A DNA stretch of 64,000 nucleotides, taken from positions 1 to 64,000 of the forward strand of contig JAJPXZ010000173.1 in assembly GCA_021205245.1 (NCBI GenBank), read 5' to 3'. Both the position numbers and the translations under genes were made by a program. The notes under the pieces are model-generated. The model did no database searches. It was given only the letters and a program-made list of their open reading frames with translations, and was not told the origin of the DNA. The stretch comes from Planctomycetaceae bacterium. GTDB taxonomy: Bacteria > Planctomycetota > SZUA-567. Positions 63,531 to 64,000 of this stretch are shown here, piece after piece; the first letter of the stretch is position 1; each line of letters starts with the position of its first letter.

Positions 63531-64000
63531 CTATTTAAGTGTGGAGTACACCGCATCCGAGACAGGCTCGCACCATTCAGTGGAAGCGCCTTCGGCCGGT
63601 ACACTGACCGCGAGATGCACAAACCACGAATCCTCGGCAGCGCCGTGCCAGTGCTTTACTCCGGCGGGGATATTGACCACGTCACCGGCATGGAGTTCCT
63701 GGGCGGGCTTGCCCTCTTCCTGATACCAGCCGCGACCGCCGGTAACGAGGAGGATCTGGCCGCCCTTGTGATGGATGTGCCAGTTGTTCCGGCATCCGGG
63801 TTCAAACGTCACGTTACCGATCGGCACATCGGTGGTGGTCAGCATGGTGAGGTAACTCGTCCCGACGAAATACTGCGCATACTCGGCGTTTTCCGGCCCA
63901 CGTGGGAAAATCACGCCGTCAGCGATATCGCTGTTGCTGGTTCCGAGAATCGAATCCAGTACCGTCCGCGCGGTGTGGCCAATATCAGCGTCGACCTTAT
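63531..64000 (-). CDS. Cupin-domain protein, 5' end beyond the window (possibly CMD-cupin fusion)
   Basis: The ORF track starts at a GTG at 63914, but the frame stays open to the window edge. The extra peptide (VLDSILGTSNSDIADGVIFPRGPENAEYAQYFVG) leads smoothly into the conserved core, so the gene is probably cut here. The cupin reads VTFEPGCRNNWHIHHKGGQILLVTGGRGWYQEEGKPAQELHAGDVVNIPAGVKHWHGAAEDSWFVH, with all metal-binding His. This family occurs alone or after a carboxymuconolactone-decarboxylase domain and is common beside oxidoreductase genes. It is convergent with the Gfo/Idh gene. Confidence 0.82.
   Translation of the reverse strand, partial: KVDADIGHTARTVLDSILGTSNSDIADGVIFPRGPENAEYAQYFVGTSYLTMLTTTDVPIGNVTFEPGCRNNWHIHHKGGQILLVTGGRGWYQEEGKPAQELHAGDVVNIPAGVKHWHGAAEDSWFVHLAVSVPAEGASTEWCEPVSDAVYSTLK

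Overview
The window is a chromosomal segment of high G+C content. It carries two tRNA genes, about 50 confident protein genes and several gene-poor patches of palindromic repeats. The host is a diderm (Gram-negative) bacterium. The evidence is a stand-alone autotransporter-type outer-membrane barrel ending in Phe, an osmoregulated periplasmic glucan (opgG/opgH) locus, TRAP and ABC transporters with periplasmic binding proteins, and a trans-envelope chemoreceptor. I cannot place it in a phylum with confidence. The mix (bifunctional-nuclease family protein, AroD fused to a shikimate-dehydrogenase fragment, AraR-type GntR-LacI regulator, permuted AhpF, TRAP) would fit Desulfobacterota-like or PVC-like lineages better than enteric bacteria.

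Layout. 1-9.1 kb: an MFS exporter, an EF-hand calcium-binding protein, a small ferredoxin, a MATE exporter, a tiny basic secreted protein, a GH3-family acyl-adenylase-like protein and a YjiK/SdiA-regulated protein; 2.8-3.8 kb is repeat-rich and holds a 145-bp tandem duplication that includes a terminator. 9.4-17.5 kb: a self-contained PTS operon with mtlA (EIICB), ptsH, mtlR, mtlF (EIIA), fruK, an L-sorbose-1-phosphate-reductase-like dehydrogenase and ptsI, ending in a terminator. It has no mtlD. The dehydrogenase plus 1-phosphofructokinase suggest that hexitol-1-phosphate is oxidised next to the phosphorylated carbon to fructose-1-phosphate. 17.8-23.5 kb: a ribose-type ABC sugar operon with a TIM-barrel isomerase and a GntR/AraR-like regulator. 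23.6-30 kb: a double-domain nitrilase, a Phd/PIN toxin-antitoxin pair, a GNAT acetyltransferase, a chemoreceptor, HicAB and tRNA-Asn.

30-37 kb: an oxidative-stress pair (ahpC plus a thioredoxin-reductase/AhpF-N fusion in permuted order) behind a PerR/Fur-like box, then housekeeping genes (YkgJ-like, mnmE, rnhA, FHA-GAF-HD protein, bifunctional nuclease). 37.0-39.1 kb: tRNA-Ser(TGA) followed by a 2-kb low-GC insert with one MATE gene, bounded by a 24-bp duplication of the tRNA 3' end. This is an integrative element that has lost its integrase. 39.2-48.5 kb: the outer-membrane barrel, an orphan sugar-binding protein, and a periplasmic glucan locus (opgG, a small unknown gene, opgH) convergent with a GH144-like beta-1,2-glucanase.

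48.7-64 kb: a short structured RNA with its own promoter and terminator lies just upstream of aroD. Two LysR regulators diverge from a large catabolic cluster: aldehyde dehydrogenase, RraA-type aldolase, Ldh-family oxidoreductase, cupin, creatininase-family hydrolase, zinc dehydrogenase, TIM-barrel epimerase, a complete TRAP transporter, a Gfo/Idh/MocA dehydrogenase and a cupin running off the right edge. Four of the enzyme superfamilies match those of the Thermotoga-type inositol route (IolG, IolM, IolN, IolO). A TRAP-fed cyclitol or sugar-acid pathway is therefore the leading hypothesis for this cluster.
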